Part shown: positions 8,920 through 16,942 of the stretch, piece by piece
How the letters are laid out: the number at the start of each line of letters is the position of its first letter
Numbering within the stretch: position 1 is the first letter of the stretch
Source of the DNA: CAYWNA01 sp964459305
GTDB taxonomy: Bacteria; Planctomycetota; Planctomycetia; Pirellulales; Pirellulaceae
Length of the DNA stretch: 37,597 nt
NCBI GenBank assembly: GCA_964459305.1
Contig: CAYWNA010000116.1
Span: forward strand, 1-37,597
Reading direction: 5' to 3'
Notes under the pieces: generated by a model
Seen by the model: only the letters and a program-made list of their open reading frames with translations
What the model was told of the DNA's origin: nothing
Database searches by the model: none
Position numbers and translations under genes: made by a program

Positions 8920-8994
8920 CAGTGCGTCTCCTTTCAACGAACCACGTTTCAACCGACATCCCGCTGGTCGCGCTGGCAAAACAGCCGGTTAGCG

Positions 8995-9633
8995 TCAGCG
9001 ACCGTAATAGTATTGGAGTCTGGAGTTAGGCTGCCTCGCAGGCGACGCAGCAGCAGCGTTGGCGGTCGCAGCGTTGGCGGTCGCAGCGTTGGCGGTCGCA
9101 GCGTTGGCCGCTTCGGGCTTTGCCGTCTTGGTTAACCTCCAACGCGTACCCGCTACGCCTTCATCGGAAGCCCATTGCAGGTCCTGAGCGAACAGGATGG
9201 AAACGATGCTGGGGCAGTTTATTTCAGCCTTTCCCCACTCCGTTTGGAGCTCCATAATATCGAGTTGTGTGGCTCCGGTGACCGAATCACCATTGTGAAG
9301 CACCACCGTGGTTGTCGCATTGCCATCTGAGGCCATTTTGATACCCGCGACCTCGGACAAAGGAATGCTCACCTCACCGAATGAGCTCTTCATTTTCAAT
9401 TCCGTTGAACTCACCAGCGCGCCTGCCAGATTGGTCCCGTTGGTCAATGAGACGGTCGCCGAGAGTGGACTGACTGTGATCGGTAACTTCGGCGTCGCCT
9501 CTGTCGACGGAACCGCCTCTGCCGTTGCAACGGGTTCCGCCCCTCGCGCCTCCGCTGCGAGAACGATCACCGAGGCAATCAAAGCCAACACCGCGACCAG
9601 CGGCACTCTGTTCTTGAAATCTGCAATTCTCAT
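8995..9633 (-). CDS. Exported beta-repeat protein with AATAN pentapeptide tail
   Basis: A protein of 212 residues with an AGGGAGA ribosome binding site and a signal peptide cleaved near AEARGA. I do not recognise the family. Residues about 60-150 contain two similar beta units, VSLTNGTNLAGALVSS...SEVAGIKM and VVLHNGDSVTGATQLD...PSIVSILF. Each reads as a strand-turn-strand set ending in an isoleucine-rich strand, so a duplicated small barrel (SH3/LSm-like) is likely. The C-terminal region carries repeated AATAN pentapeptides encoded by a 15-bp tandem repeat (9061-9105), then ends in LQYYYGR. It follows the YTV cell-wall gene and a strong terminator, so it may have its own promoter. The role is unknown. 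Confidence 0.75.
   Translation of the reverse strand: MRIADFKNRVPLVAVLALIASVIVLAAEARGAEPVATAEAVPSTEATPKLPITVSPLSATVSLTNGTNLAGALVSSTELKMKSSFGEVSIPLSEVAGIKMASDGNATTTVVLHNGDSVTGATQLDIMELQTEWGKAEINCPSIVSILFAQDLQWASDEGVAGTRWRLTKTAKPEAANAATANAATANAATANAAAASPARQPNSRLQYYYGR
9054..9105. repeat. 15-bp tandem repeat in coding sequence
   Basis: Three perfect copies of GGCGGTCGCAGCGTT (9061-9105) follow a partial copy (9054-9060). On the minus strand they encode the AATAN pentapeptides near the C-terminus of the 212-residue protein. The unit is a multiple of three, so copy-number change would keep the frame. Confidence 0.9.
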
Positions 9634-9699
9634 TTCTGTCTCCCTTTCTCAATAGAATCAGAGATGTGCATCATCGGAGCTTTCCGAAACGCCCTTACC

Positions 9700-9738
9700 G
9701 AAAAAGACGGGCTGGACTCGTTTCCGAGTCCAGCCCCA
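9700..9738 (-). terminator. Rho-independent terminator of the YTV gene
   Basis: On the minus strand, GGGCTGGACTCG, a GAAA loop and CGAGTCCAGCCC form a perfect 12-bp stem, followed by GTCTTTTTC. It lies 56 bp after the stop of the YTV gene and before the start of the 212-residue gene, so it should end the cell-wall protein transcript. Confidence 0.85.
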
Positions 9739-9793
9739 GTCCCAATGATAATTCACCTGTGCAGTCGCGCCGGCCCTATACGGAACGCCGCCT

Positions 9794-11484
9794 CTAGCGG
9801 CAGCCGCAACGGCATCCTCCGCAGCCTCCACAGCCACGACGACATCCGCCGCAACCGTAGTAAGCCCCATAGGAACGGTAGCCACCGCACCCACTAACGG
9901 CACTCGACGCCCCTGCGCTACCTGCGCCGGAATCGTACGGTAGGCCGGTAACCGGATTGATCGGAACGCTCACCACTTTGGGCACCATCTTCGCCACTTG
10001 GACCGGAACCAACTTGACCATTTGGACCGGCACCCGCGCCGTGTAGGTCTCAATCTGCTTGTCGGTGACGCGATCGTTCCGCGTCGTGGTGTACGTGTTG
10101 CTTTTCTGCTCAGGAACTTGCACCGTGTAGGTAATCTCTTTGGTGCGAGTCTCTTGCTTGTATGTGATTACAGGGTACGTCTCCGTGCGGGTCTCCTCCT
10201 TGAACGTAAGAACCTTGTTCGTCCGTGTACGCGTCTCTTCCGCGTACTCCACGTCCTTCCTGGCGCGCGTACGTGTTTCGTCCACGTACTTGACCACCTT
10301 CTTCGTGCCGGTACGAGTCTCCGGCTGGTAACAGAGCATTGTGTGCTCGTAAGAGACCTGCTCTGCATGCTGTTCGTAGGCGGTGTATCGGATCTCCTTT
10401 GTCTGGCATTGCTTCTCGATGACTGTGACCTCTTCGGTCACGACATTGGGCACCCATACTTTCTTGGAAACCGTTCGCGTGGCCGGAGCAGCGCGATAAG
10501 CTTGCACCGGAGTCTTAGGCCCACAACCATACGTATATCCACCGCCGCAGGAATACGCGTATGCACCGCAACGAGAGACACATCGGCCGCAAGACGAAGC
10601 GCATCCGCCACACGACGAAACGCATCTGCCACAACGGGAATACGTGTATCCGCCACTACCGCTTCCACTGCCCACCGGTACTTCCACGACCTGGGTTTCC
10701 CAATGGCCATAGTCTTTTGTCACCATCTGCGTCTTCGCAACAGGCACCTCATGAGTGACAAGTCGGCTTTTCTCGACGGGGACAACGTTTGTCACGGTAC
10801 GGGTGACTGTTTTCGTTACTGGTTGCGGTACTTGGACCGTGTAGGTGAACTCGACATCCTCGAGGACGGGAACCTTGACTGCGTATTCCTCTTGTACCTC
10901 TACCAGCGTGGGTACCTTGACCGTGTAGGTCTCCTCTACATCCTTCCAAACGGGTACTGTCGTCGTGTATTCCCGAACTTTTTCCTCTTTGACGGGAACG
11001 GTGACTGTGTACTCGACCGTCTTTGTCTCGGTCTTGGGGACGTAAACGGTCTGGAATCTTACCTTTTCTTCCGTGACCGGGACCGACCTGCTAACCGCCC
11101 GGACCCGTGTGTGCGCTCTTCTTCTCTGTACTCCGTAGTTACGACCGACCGCTGTTCGGTCACGTACTCTGGAACCAATACGATTCTCAGACCTGTCATG
11201 GCGCCAGTACGTGCACCCGCGTCAGCACCTGCATCCGCGCCAGCACCTGCATCCGCGCCAGCACCCGCAAGAGAGTCAATAGAGACGCACCTTGGCTGCG
11301 TTGCGACGGGTGAGCCGCACTTCGTGCCGCGCAACACACTGTAAGTTACTTGACCCCCGCAGGCTGAACTCACGCACGGATCACTACATCCACCGCAATA
11401 CACGCGTCGACAACCAGCCTCGGCTTGGGCAGTTGCGAACAGCGACATCATGCCGCAGGCCAGAACAATCACGATTCGCGCCAT
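9794..11484 (-). CDS. YTV-repeat, cysteine-rich cell-wall protein, broken by a frameshift near 11107-11113
   Basis: Start at 11484 with a GAGGAGGAG ribosome binding site and a signal peptide (MARIVIVLACGMMSLFATAQA). The 5' frame runs to a stop at 11059. The family sequence continues in another frame to 9794, about 560 residues in total if repaired. The downstream frame shows repeated YTV-type units (YTVTVPV, YTTTVPV, YTVKVPT, YAVKVPV, YTVQVPQ), cysteine-rich stretches (CGRCVSSCGGCASSC) and a C-terminus of GCGGC repeats. YTV proteins are known cysteine-rich constituents of the planctomycete proteinaceous cell wall, probably disulfide cross-linked. Removing one AC from the ACACAC run at the break restores EERTRVRAV and the rest of the frame. 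It could be a recent mutation, slippage or an assembly error. The downstream part alone could start only at GTG 10795, without a signal peptide. Confidence 0.8.
11205..11270. repeat. 18-bp tandem repeat in the YTV gene
   Basis: Two perfect copies of CAGCACCTGCATCCGCGC (11223-11240 and 11241-11258) are flanked by a diverged copy (11205-11222) and a partial one. On the minus strand they encode an Ala/Gly/Asp linker (AGAGAD type) between the N-terminal cysteine-rich part and the YTV repeats. Confidence 0.85.
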
Positions 11485-11593
11485 ACCAGACTCCTCCTCA
11501 ACAAGTCGATCAAAGAAGCGAGAAAGTGAAACTAAGAGGTTCACGTGGCACCGTCCAACTGAGGAACGTGCGAAGTGCAAGTAAGACGAGGAA

Positions 11594-11621
11594 ATTGTAA
11601 CGGCTCAACCGGGCATGTCAA
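11594..11621 (-). promoter_or_regulatory. Sigma70-type promoter of the YTV gene
   Basis: On the minus strand there is a perfect -35 TTGACA (11621-11616), a 16-bp spacer and a -10 TACAAT (11599-11594). Transcription would start near 11587, giving a leader of about 100 nt before the GAGGAGGAG site and the ATG at 11484. A near-consensus promoter fits an abundant wall protein. Confidence 0.65.
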
Positions 11622-11727
11622 GTAGTGAAGGACAGGCAATCTGCGCATTGTCTGTAGGTACGGCAATATGAGGATACTGGCGAATGGCAGGACGAGATCG
11701 AGATCGGTATATCAGTGATAATTTAGG

Positions 11728-11756
11728 TTGACTGCATAAGGTCGGGTACTTATATT
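11728..11756 (+). promoter_or_regulatory. Sigma70-type promoter upstream of the SH3-TPR gene
   Basis: TTGACT (11728-11733), a 17-bp spacer and TATATT (11751-11756) are close to the vegetative consensus. Transcription would begin near 11763, just before the MITE-like inverted repeat, so the roughly 215-nt leader of the gene at 11978 would contain the whole hairpin. Confidence 0.5.
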
Positions 11757-11758
11757 GG

Positions 11759-11910
11759 GTCTTGAACGGCCTTGATCATGACTCCGGCAGTTGCCAGCAG
11801 TGACAGCATAGAAACCCGAAGCGTAAGCGAGGAATGCAGCAAATTACGGCCTCATCCTCGCTTACGCTTCGGGTTTCGATGCCGGAGTTACGATCAAGGC
11901 TGTCTTGAAC
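11759..11910. mobile_element. MITE-like inverted-repeat element with 9-bp flanking direct repeats
   Basis: The 134-bp core (11768-11901) has 22-bp imperfect terminal inverted repeats (three mismatches; GCCTTGATC and ACTCCGGCA shared) and is flanked by the 9-bp direct repeat GTCTTGAAC at 11759-11767 and 11902-11910. Inside is a perfect 23-bp inverted repeat (11811-11833 and 11855-11877, beginning GAAACCCGAAGCGTAAGCGA) around a 21-nt loop. The inner palindrome resembles a repeat I recall as very common in Pirellulales genomes. No transposase gene is nearby. Much of the 493-bp gap between the YTV gene and the SH3-TPR gene is this element plus the two promoters. Confidence 0.6.
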
Positions 11911-11977
11911 ACCGGGTGGAAAGATGGCTCGCAGTCCGACATCACTTTGTTCTTGGCACGCTGGGAGGCTTAGCAAC

Positions 11978-13246
11978 ATGAGACGCACTGAATGCCATGC
12001 AGGCATCCACGCAGTCAGAAGTACCCATGTTAACACGCGATTGCTTCTGGCCTGGTTTGCGGCGACCGCCCTGGCATCGAGCGTGCTTGGTCAGGAGTAC
12101 TCGGAGCCAGTCGTTGCGCGGATCAACATGCGGTTCATGGTGGAAGGCAAGGTGGTTGACGAAATCGGGACCGGAGACCTGCTGACGGTGCTGGAGGAGC
12201 GGGGGGACTCCTACCTCGTGATGACCCTGAACGGAAAGCGGGGATTGGTGAAGAAAGTGAACGCGCTGCAGCTTGCCGAATCCGTCGAGGTCTACGACGC
12301 GCTTCTGAAACATGATTCCAGGGACGGCAGGCTCTACACATTGCGGGCCTCGGCGTGGTGGGCTAGGGGGGATGAGAAGCAAGCGTTGGCTGATTACGAC
12401 CGCGCGATTCAAGCCGGCTACAAGGAACCCCACGCCTATTCGAGCCGTGGCCTATTCCATGCAGCTTTGGGCAACTACGACAAGGCGATTGCGGACTACA
12501 ACAAGGCCGTCGAACTTGGCGCGAAGGGCGAGTCGACCTACATCAACCGCGCGGCCGTCTACATGACGCAGGAAAAGTACGATCTTGCCGTCAAGGATTA
12601 TGATCAAGCCATCCGCATCAACGCCAAGAGACCCACTACGTACGAACAACGTGCCGTGGCCTGGAAGCTCAGCGGACAACTCGACAAAGCGATCGCGGAT
12701 TTTGGGCAAGCCATCAAGCTCGATCCCAAATACGTACCGGCTCTGATGGGACGCGGCTTTCTCTGGTTTCAGAAGGGCGAAAACGCAAAGGCTGTGGCGG
12801 ACTTCTCCGAAGTCATCAAGCTCGAACCCAAAGCAGCGTTGGCCTACAACAACCGTGGATACAACCGTCAAATGTTGGGCGACCACAAGAATGCACTGTC
12901 AGACTTCGAGCAAGCGATTCAGCTCGAGCCGAAGTACGGGCTAGCGCACCAAAACATGGCTTGGCTCCTTGCCACGGCGGATGACGCGAAAATACGAAAC
13001 GGAAAAAAGGCAATCCAGGCAGCAACCAAAGCTTGTGAGCTTGACGAGTACAAGAACCTTGGCAGCCTCAAAGCCCTGGCGGCGGCGTTTTCGGAGGATG
13101 GGCAGTTCGACAAGGCGATTGGGTGGCAGGAGAAAGTGATCGAACTCGCGGACGATGAGCAGAAACCCGCCGAACGAAAACTCCTCGAAGAGTACAAAGC
13201 CGGCAAGCCGTTCCGGTTGGTGAAGGAAGACACCGACGCGAGCTAG
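11978..13246 (+). CDS. Exported SH3-TPR repeat protein (long paralogue)
   Basis: A protein of 422 residues. The ATG at 11978 has GGGAGGC ten bases upstream. The frame is open further 5' to 11924, but without a better site. The signal sequence is long, with a basic N-region and the hydrophobic core LLLAWFAATALASSVLG. Residues about 45-100 form an SH3-like domain (INMRFMVEGKVVDEIGTGDLLTV). Then come six or seven TPR units of the GNYDKAIADYNKAVELG type and the tail GKKAIQAATKACEL shared with the 271-residue paralogue. It is likely a periplasmic or envelope scaffold. Its stop overlaps the stop of the convergent FHA gene inside CTAG (13243-13246), so no room exists for a terminator. Confidence 0.85.
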   Translation: MRRTECHAGIHAVRSTHVNTRLLLAWFAATALASSVLGQEYSEPVVARINMRFMVEGKVVDEIGTGDLLTVLEERGDSYLVMTLNGKRGLVKKVNALQLAESVEVYDALLKHDSRDGRLYTLRASAWWARGDEKQALADYDRAIQAGYKEPHAYSSRGLFHAALGNYDKAIADYNKAVELGAKGESTYINRAAVYMTQEKYDLAVKDYDQAIRINAKRPTTYEQRAVAWKLSGQLDKAIADFGQAIKLDPKYVPALMGRGFLWFQKGENAKAVADFSEVIKLEPKAALAYNNRGYNRQMLGDHKNALSDFEQAIQLEPKYGLAHQNMAWLLATADDAKIRNGKKAIQAATKACELDEYKNLGSLKALAAAFSEDGQFDKAIGWQEKVIELADDEQKPAERKLLEEYKAGKPFRLVKEDTDAS

Positions 13247-13965
13247 GTGACGTGACGGTCCGAATTTTCCCCTTGTCCAACGAATCGCACAGTGAATGTC
13301 GTTTCGCCCGCCGTGATTCGGTCCCCGTCAGAGAGCGTGGCTTCGGTGATCGGCTGGCCGTTGAGGAACGTGGTGTGAGCGCTGTCGAAGCTGCGGATTA
13401 CACATTCGCCGGCATCACACTTGACCACGAAGTGCACATCGGCCATACCTCGATCGTTTTCAATGGAGAAGTCTGCCCAGTGTGTGCGGCCGACGTTCCG
13501 ATGCTCGCCGGGATGGATCCGAAGACGACGATCGCTCGCGGCGGCCTCGATCTCAACAACGGCCGCCTGTGTCTTGTCGGCCTGTGACTCCTCAGCCAAT
13601 CGATCAGAATCATCCGCCTGGTTGGTCGTCACCTTGGCGAGCAACTCCGGCGGAATCAGTTGGCTGTCGAGGGGGCTGCTTTGGATCTGGACCACAAATG
13701 TGGTTTCGCCGGCCTCAATCAAATCCCCATCATTCAACACGGCGTCGACGACCCCTTCGCCGTTGACGCGCGTGCCTGTCCCGCTGTCCAAGTCCTCGAC
13801 GTAACATTCAGAGGCTTCGCATCGAAGCGCAAAGTGGGCGGGAGCGAGTTGTGGATCGTCCGGAACTACGAAGTCTGCTTCGTCCGTGCGACCCACGCGG
13901 ACCGTCTGGCCTTGCGACAGCCAGGTTTTCCGCCCAGCGGGTTTGACTTGTAGCACGATCCGCAT
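13243..13965 (-). CDS. Two-FHA-domain protein of the T6SS cluster
   Basis: A protein of 240 residues. The ATG at 13965 is preferred because TTGAGGTG lies just upstream, whereas the frame's first start at 13977 has no good site. Two forkhead-associated domains are visible. The first has VGRTDEADFVV, PAHFAL and SGTGTRVNG. The second has VGRTHWADFSI, DVHFVVK and HTTFLNGQPI. FHA domains bind phosphothreonine peptides. The GR pair and the VNG/LNG turn are kept, but the usual S-x-x-H serine is replaced by Pro or Ala in both, so binding may be weak. Fha proteins regulate several T6SSs after assembly by binding phosphorylated components. No partner kinase or phosphatase (PpkA/PppA type) is in the window. 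It is the last gene of the T6SS run. Confidence 0.85.
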   Translation of the reverse strand: MRIVLQVKPAGRKTWLSQGQTVRVGRTDEADFVVPDDPQLAPAHFALRCEASECYVEDLDSGTGTRVNGEGVVDAVLNDGDLIEAGETTFVVQIQSSPLDSQLIPPELLAKVTTNQADDSDRLAEESQADKTQAAVVEIEAAASDRRLRIHPGEHRNVGRTHWADFSIENDRGMADVHFVVKCDAGECVIRSFDSAHTTFLNGQPITEATLSDGDRITAGETTFTVRFVGQGENSDRHVT

Positions 13966-14095
13966 AAGACACCTCAAAGTCTGCTACTGTGCCGATGGAC
14001 AATCCGTGTTGAAAGGGGACACGGCTTACGCTTCAGCTTTTCCTGCTATCGTCTCCGATGTGTGACAGTTGCGTCGTGTTCCGGATTCTCCGGCA

Positions 14096-16807
14096 TCACG
14101 AGATGCTGTATTCGAACGCACCGTCTTCGGCCGTCGATATTTCGACGGCGTCGATCGTACCGCCCTCGGCCATGCGGGATAGAAATTCCGCGGACAGTTC
14201 TGGTAGCAGCGTCCGCGTTAGGATGTGGTCCACGTTCCTCGCCCCGGTGTCCACTTCGGTGCACCGCTCGGCGATGCTGCTGACCAATTCCGGCGTATAC
14301 GTGAACCGGGCGCGATAGTGTTCCTGGACACGGCGTGCAATCTTGCCGAGTTTCAGCTCGATGATTTTCTTCATCACTTCATCGCCCAGCGGATAATACG
14401 GCACGACGGTCAGGCGTCCGAGAAACGCCGGCTTGAACGTCTTCAGCAATTCCGGGAAAACGGCCTCGACAAACCCATCCGCATCCGGCGTCGTGTCGGG
14501 GTCGCCGCACAGACTCTTGATGAAGTCGGTGCCGGCGTTGGTGGTCATCATGATGACGGTGTTCTTGAAATCGATGTCGCGTCCTTCGCCGTCTTTCATC
14601 GTGCCTTTGTCGAAGACTTGGTAGAAAATATCCTGGACCCCCGGGTGGGCTTTTTCCATTTCGTCCAGCAATACAACACTGTACGGTTTGCGCCGCACCG
14701 CTTCGGTTAAAACACCGCCCTCACCGTATCCCACATAGCCGGGCGGGGATCCCATGAGCAGGGAAACCTTGTGTTCTTCCTTGAACTCGGACATGTTGAT
14801 CGTTGTCATGTTCTGCTCGCCGCCGTACAGCAGGTTTGCCAGCGTGATGGCGGTCTCGGTCTTGCCCACACCGCTGGTGCCAGCCAGGAGGAACACGCCG
14901 ATGGGCCTGCCCGGGTCGGCGAGATTGGCGCGCGACGTACGGATACTCTGAGTGATCCGCTCCAGGGCATGAGATTGACCGACAATCGATTCCTCCATCA
15001 GTTCCTTCAGGTCCAGTACGGTCTTGATCTCGTCCGCAACCATGCGCCCCACGGGAATGCCGGTCCAAGATGCCACCGTTTCCGCCACGGCCTGCGAGTT
15101 GACACAAGGATGAATCAGTGGATCCTCACCCTGAACCGCGACCAACTCTGCCTCGGTCGCCTTGAGCTCGCCGTGGAGTCTCCCGCGCTCCTCCTCCGAT
15201 AGCTCCGCGGGCTGGTTGCTTTCCGGGGCCACTTCGCCGCTGTCCGTCGGTCGATCCGGCTCGTCGGCATTTGGCTCGTTTCCCTGCAATTGATCGTGGA
15301 GTTGCTGGATCTTTTCCACAAGCTCCATTTCCGTCTTCCATCGCTCTTCTAGTTCTCCAAGCTCCTTTTCAGCCGCCTCCAATTGCTCTCGCAACTCGGC
15401 CAGTTGCTCGGAATGGTCAGCACCGGCATCCTGCTCTCGCTGGAGGATGCCGATGGACACGCCAAGTTGCTCGATGCGGCGACGCGCGTCCTCGATGGCG
15501 GGTGGCGTTGCCGTCTGGCTCAACCCGATGCGGGCGCAAGTGGTATCCAAGAGGCTGACCGATTTGTCCGGTAACTGTCGCCCGGAGATGTAGCGGTGGG
15601 AGAGTTTGACAGCATCGATAACGGCCTCGTTCAGAATGCGAACCTCGTGATGTTCTTCCAGAGTGGATACCAACCCCCGCATCATCTCCGTGGCGGCTTT
15701 CTCCTCGGGCTCTTCGACCTTGACCACCTGGAACCGGCGGGCCAGCGCGGCATCTTTTTCGAAGTACTTTTTGTATTCGGCCCATGTGGTGGCTGCGATC
15801 GTGCGCAGTTCGCCGCGGGCCAGCGCCGGCTTGAGCAAGTTGGCCGCGTCGCTTTGTCCTGCCCCGCCGCCCGCGCCGATCATGTTGTGCGCCTCGTCGA
15901 TGAACAAGATGATCGGGGTCGGGGAGCTATTGACTTCTTGAATAACGGACTTCAGGCGGTTTTCGAATTCGCCTTTGACGCCGGCCCCGGCCTGCAGCAG
16001 TCCCAGATCGAGCGTACGTACGGAGACGTTTTCGATCGACGGGGGAACGTCGCCGGCCGCTACGCGCAAGGCGAATCCTTCCGCAACCGCCGTTTTGCCG
16101 ACGCCCGCCTCGCCGGTGAGGATGGGGTTATTTTGCCGACGCCGAGTCAGAATATCGATGATCTGCCGGATCTCGGCATCCCGGCCCAGAACGGGATCGA
16201 TCTCGCCGGCCTGGGCGCGAGCCGTCAGATCAATCGTGTACTGATCCAACGACGGTGTCTTAGTCGGCCCCGTCGGCTTGCCCGGTTGACCTGGGGCCGC
16301 TGGCGAGACCGCCTCGGGAGCCTGATCGGCTTCGTCTGTCTCCGCGACCAGCGAGGGCAGGTTCTTACGCAGTAGTTCGGTTGAGACCTTCTCGAATTCC
16401 GGGGAAGCATCGGCTGCACCGCGAGCCAGTGGATCGTGGGCCAACACGGCGCACAGGATGTGACCCGACCGGACAGCTCGCTCGCCATAATCGACCGAAC
16501 ATAGCAGCCATGCCTCGCGCACGAGATCGACGACATCCTGGCTGAGCGCCGGTGGGCGTGCATTGCCCGTTTTCAAACGGTCGACCACTTTCGTCAGATC
16601 CGCCGCCAGACGGGATGTATCAACGCCGAAGTGGTGCAACAGCACGGCAATATCCGTGTTGGAGGTCTCCAGGAGTTTGAGCAGCCAGTGCTCGATTTCG
16701 ACGTTGTAGTTGGTACGCGACAGACACAGACCCGCAGCGCCTTCCAGCGATCTCCGGCAGGTGTCGTCCAACTTGCCAATCAGTTCTTTCAGATTAAGTT
16801 GCGCCAT
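14096..16807 (-). CDS. tssH: T6SS sheath-recycling AAA+ ATPase ClpV
   Basis: A protein of 903 residues, the usual ClpV length. Contracted TssB/TssC sheaths are bound by the N-domain and unfolded for reuse. The Clp N-domain covers about residues 1-160. AAA1 has Walker A GEAGVGKT (232-239) and Walker B LFIDEAHN (301-308). The ClpB-like middle coiled coil runs about 440-560 and is rich in Glu, Gln and Leu. AAA2 has Walker A GTSGVGKT (643-650) and Walker B VVLLDEMEKAHP. The sequence ETVASWTGIPVGRM before AAA2 is typical of ClpB/ClpV. The ribosome binding site is weak. A REP-like repeat cluster lies between it and tssG, and 130 bp without features separate it from the FHA gene. Confidence 0.95.
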   Translation of the reverse strand: MAQLNLKELIGKLDDTCRRSLEGAAGLCLSRTNYNVEIEHWLLKLLETSNTDIAVLLHHFGVDTSRLAADLTKVVDRLKTGNARPPALSQDVVDLVREAWLLCSVDYGERAVRSGHILCAVLAHDPLARGAADASPEFEKVSTELLRKNLPSLVAETDEADQAPEAVSPAAPGQPGKPTGPTKTPSLDQYTIDLTARAQAGEIDPVLGRDAEIRQIIDILTRRRQNNPILTGEAGVGKTAVAEGFALRVAAGDVPPSIENVSVRTLDLGLLQAGAGVKGEFENRLKSVIQEVNSSPTPIILFIDEAHNMIGAGGGAGQSDAANLLKPALARGELRTIAATTWAEYKKYFEKDAALARRFQVVKVEEPEEKAATEMMRGLVSTLEEHHEVRILNEAVIDAVKLSHRYISGRQLPDKSVSLLDTTCARIGLSQTATPPAIEDARRRIEQLGVSIGILQREQDAGADHSEQLAELREQLEAAEKELGELEERWKTEMELVEKIQQLHDQLQGNEPNADEPDRPTDSGEVAPESNQPAELSEEERGRLHGELKATEAELVAVQGEDPLIHPCVNSQAVAETVASWTGIPVGRMVADEIKTVLDLKELMEESIVGQSHALERITQSIRTSRANLADPGRPIGVFLLAGTSGVGKTETAITLANLLYGGEQNMTTINMSEFKEEHKVSLLMGSPPGYVGYGEGGVLTEAVRRKPYSVVLLDEMEKAHPGVQDIFYQVFDKGTMKDGEGRDIDFKNTVIMMTTNAGTDFIKSLCGDPDTTPDADGFVEAVFPELLKTFKPAFLGRLTVVPYYPLGDEVMKKIIELKLGKIARRVQEHYRARFTYTPELVSSIAERCTEVDTGARNVDHILTRTLLPELSAEFLSRMAEGGTIDAVEISTAEDGAFEYSIS

Positions 16808-16841
16808 GATTCTCGATCCGGTTCTGGTTTCAGGTTCGTAG

Positions 16842-16922
16842 TACCGGCTTCAGCCGGTTTGTAACGTCCGTTGGAGTACAGCCTTTAGGCTGCGGGGGAC
16901 AGGCTAAAGCCTGGACTCCAAC
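16842..16922. repeat. REP-like palindromes between tssG and tssH
   Basis: The palindrome ACCGGCTTCAGCCGGT (16843-16858) is followed by an imperfect inverted repeat (16870-16892 and 16900-16922, GTTGGAGTACAG... against ...CTGGACTCCAAC). Each arm of that repeat also contains its own small palindrome (CAGCCTTTAGGCTG and CAGGCTAAAGCCTG). Both types resemble intergenic repeats I recall from Pirellulales. They are transcribed as part of the T6SS run and could slow transcription or stabilise upstream mRNA. Confidence 0.7.
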
Positions 16923-16942
16923 AAATGACTGTGGCATTCGGC

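Noticed and set aside
9658..9903. Small Ala/Val-rich frame on the minus strand
   Set aside because: It overlaps the YTV C-terminus in another frame and runs through the terminator hairpin.
9998..11344. Long open frame (448 codons) on the plus strand opposite the YTV gene
   Set aside because: It is antisense to repeated YTV codons. The product is an unnatural Leu/Arg/Asp-rich repeat with no signal, and the minus strand has the promoter, ribosome site, signal peptide and terminator.
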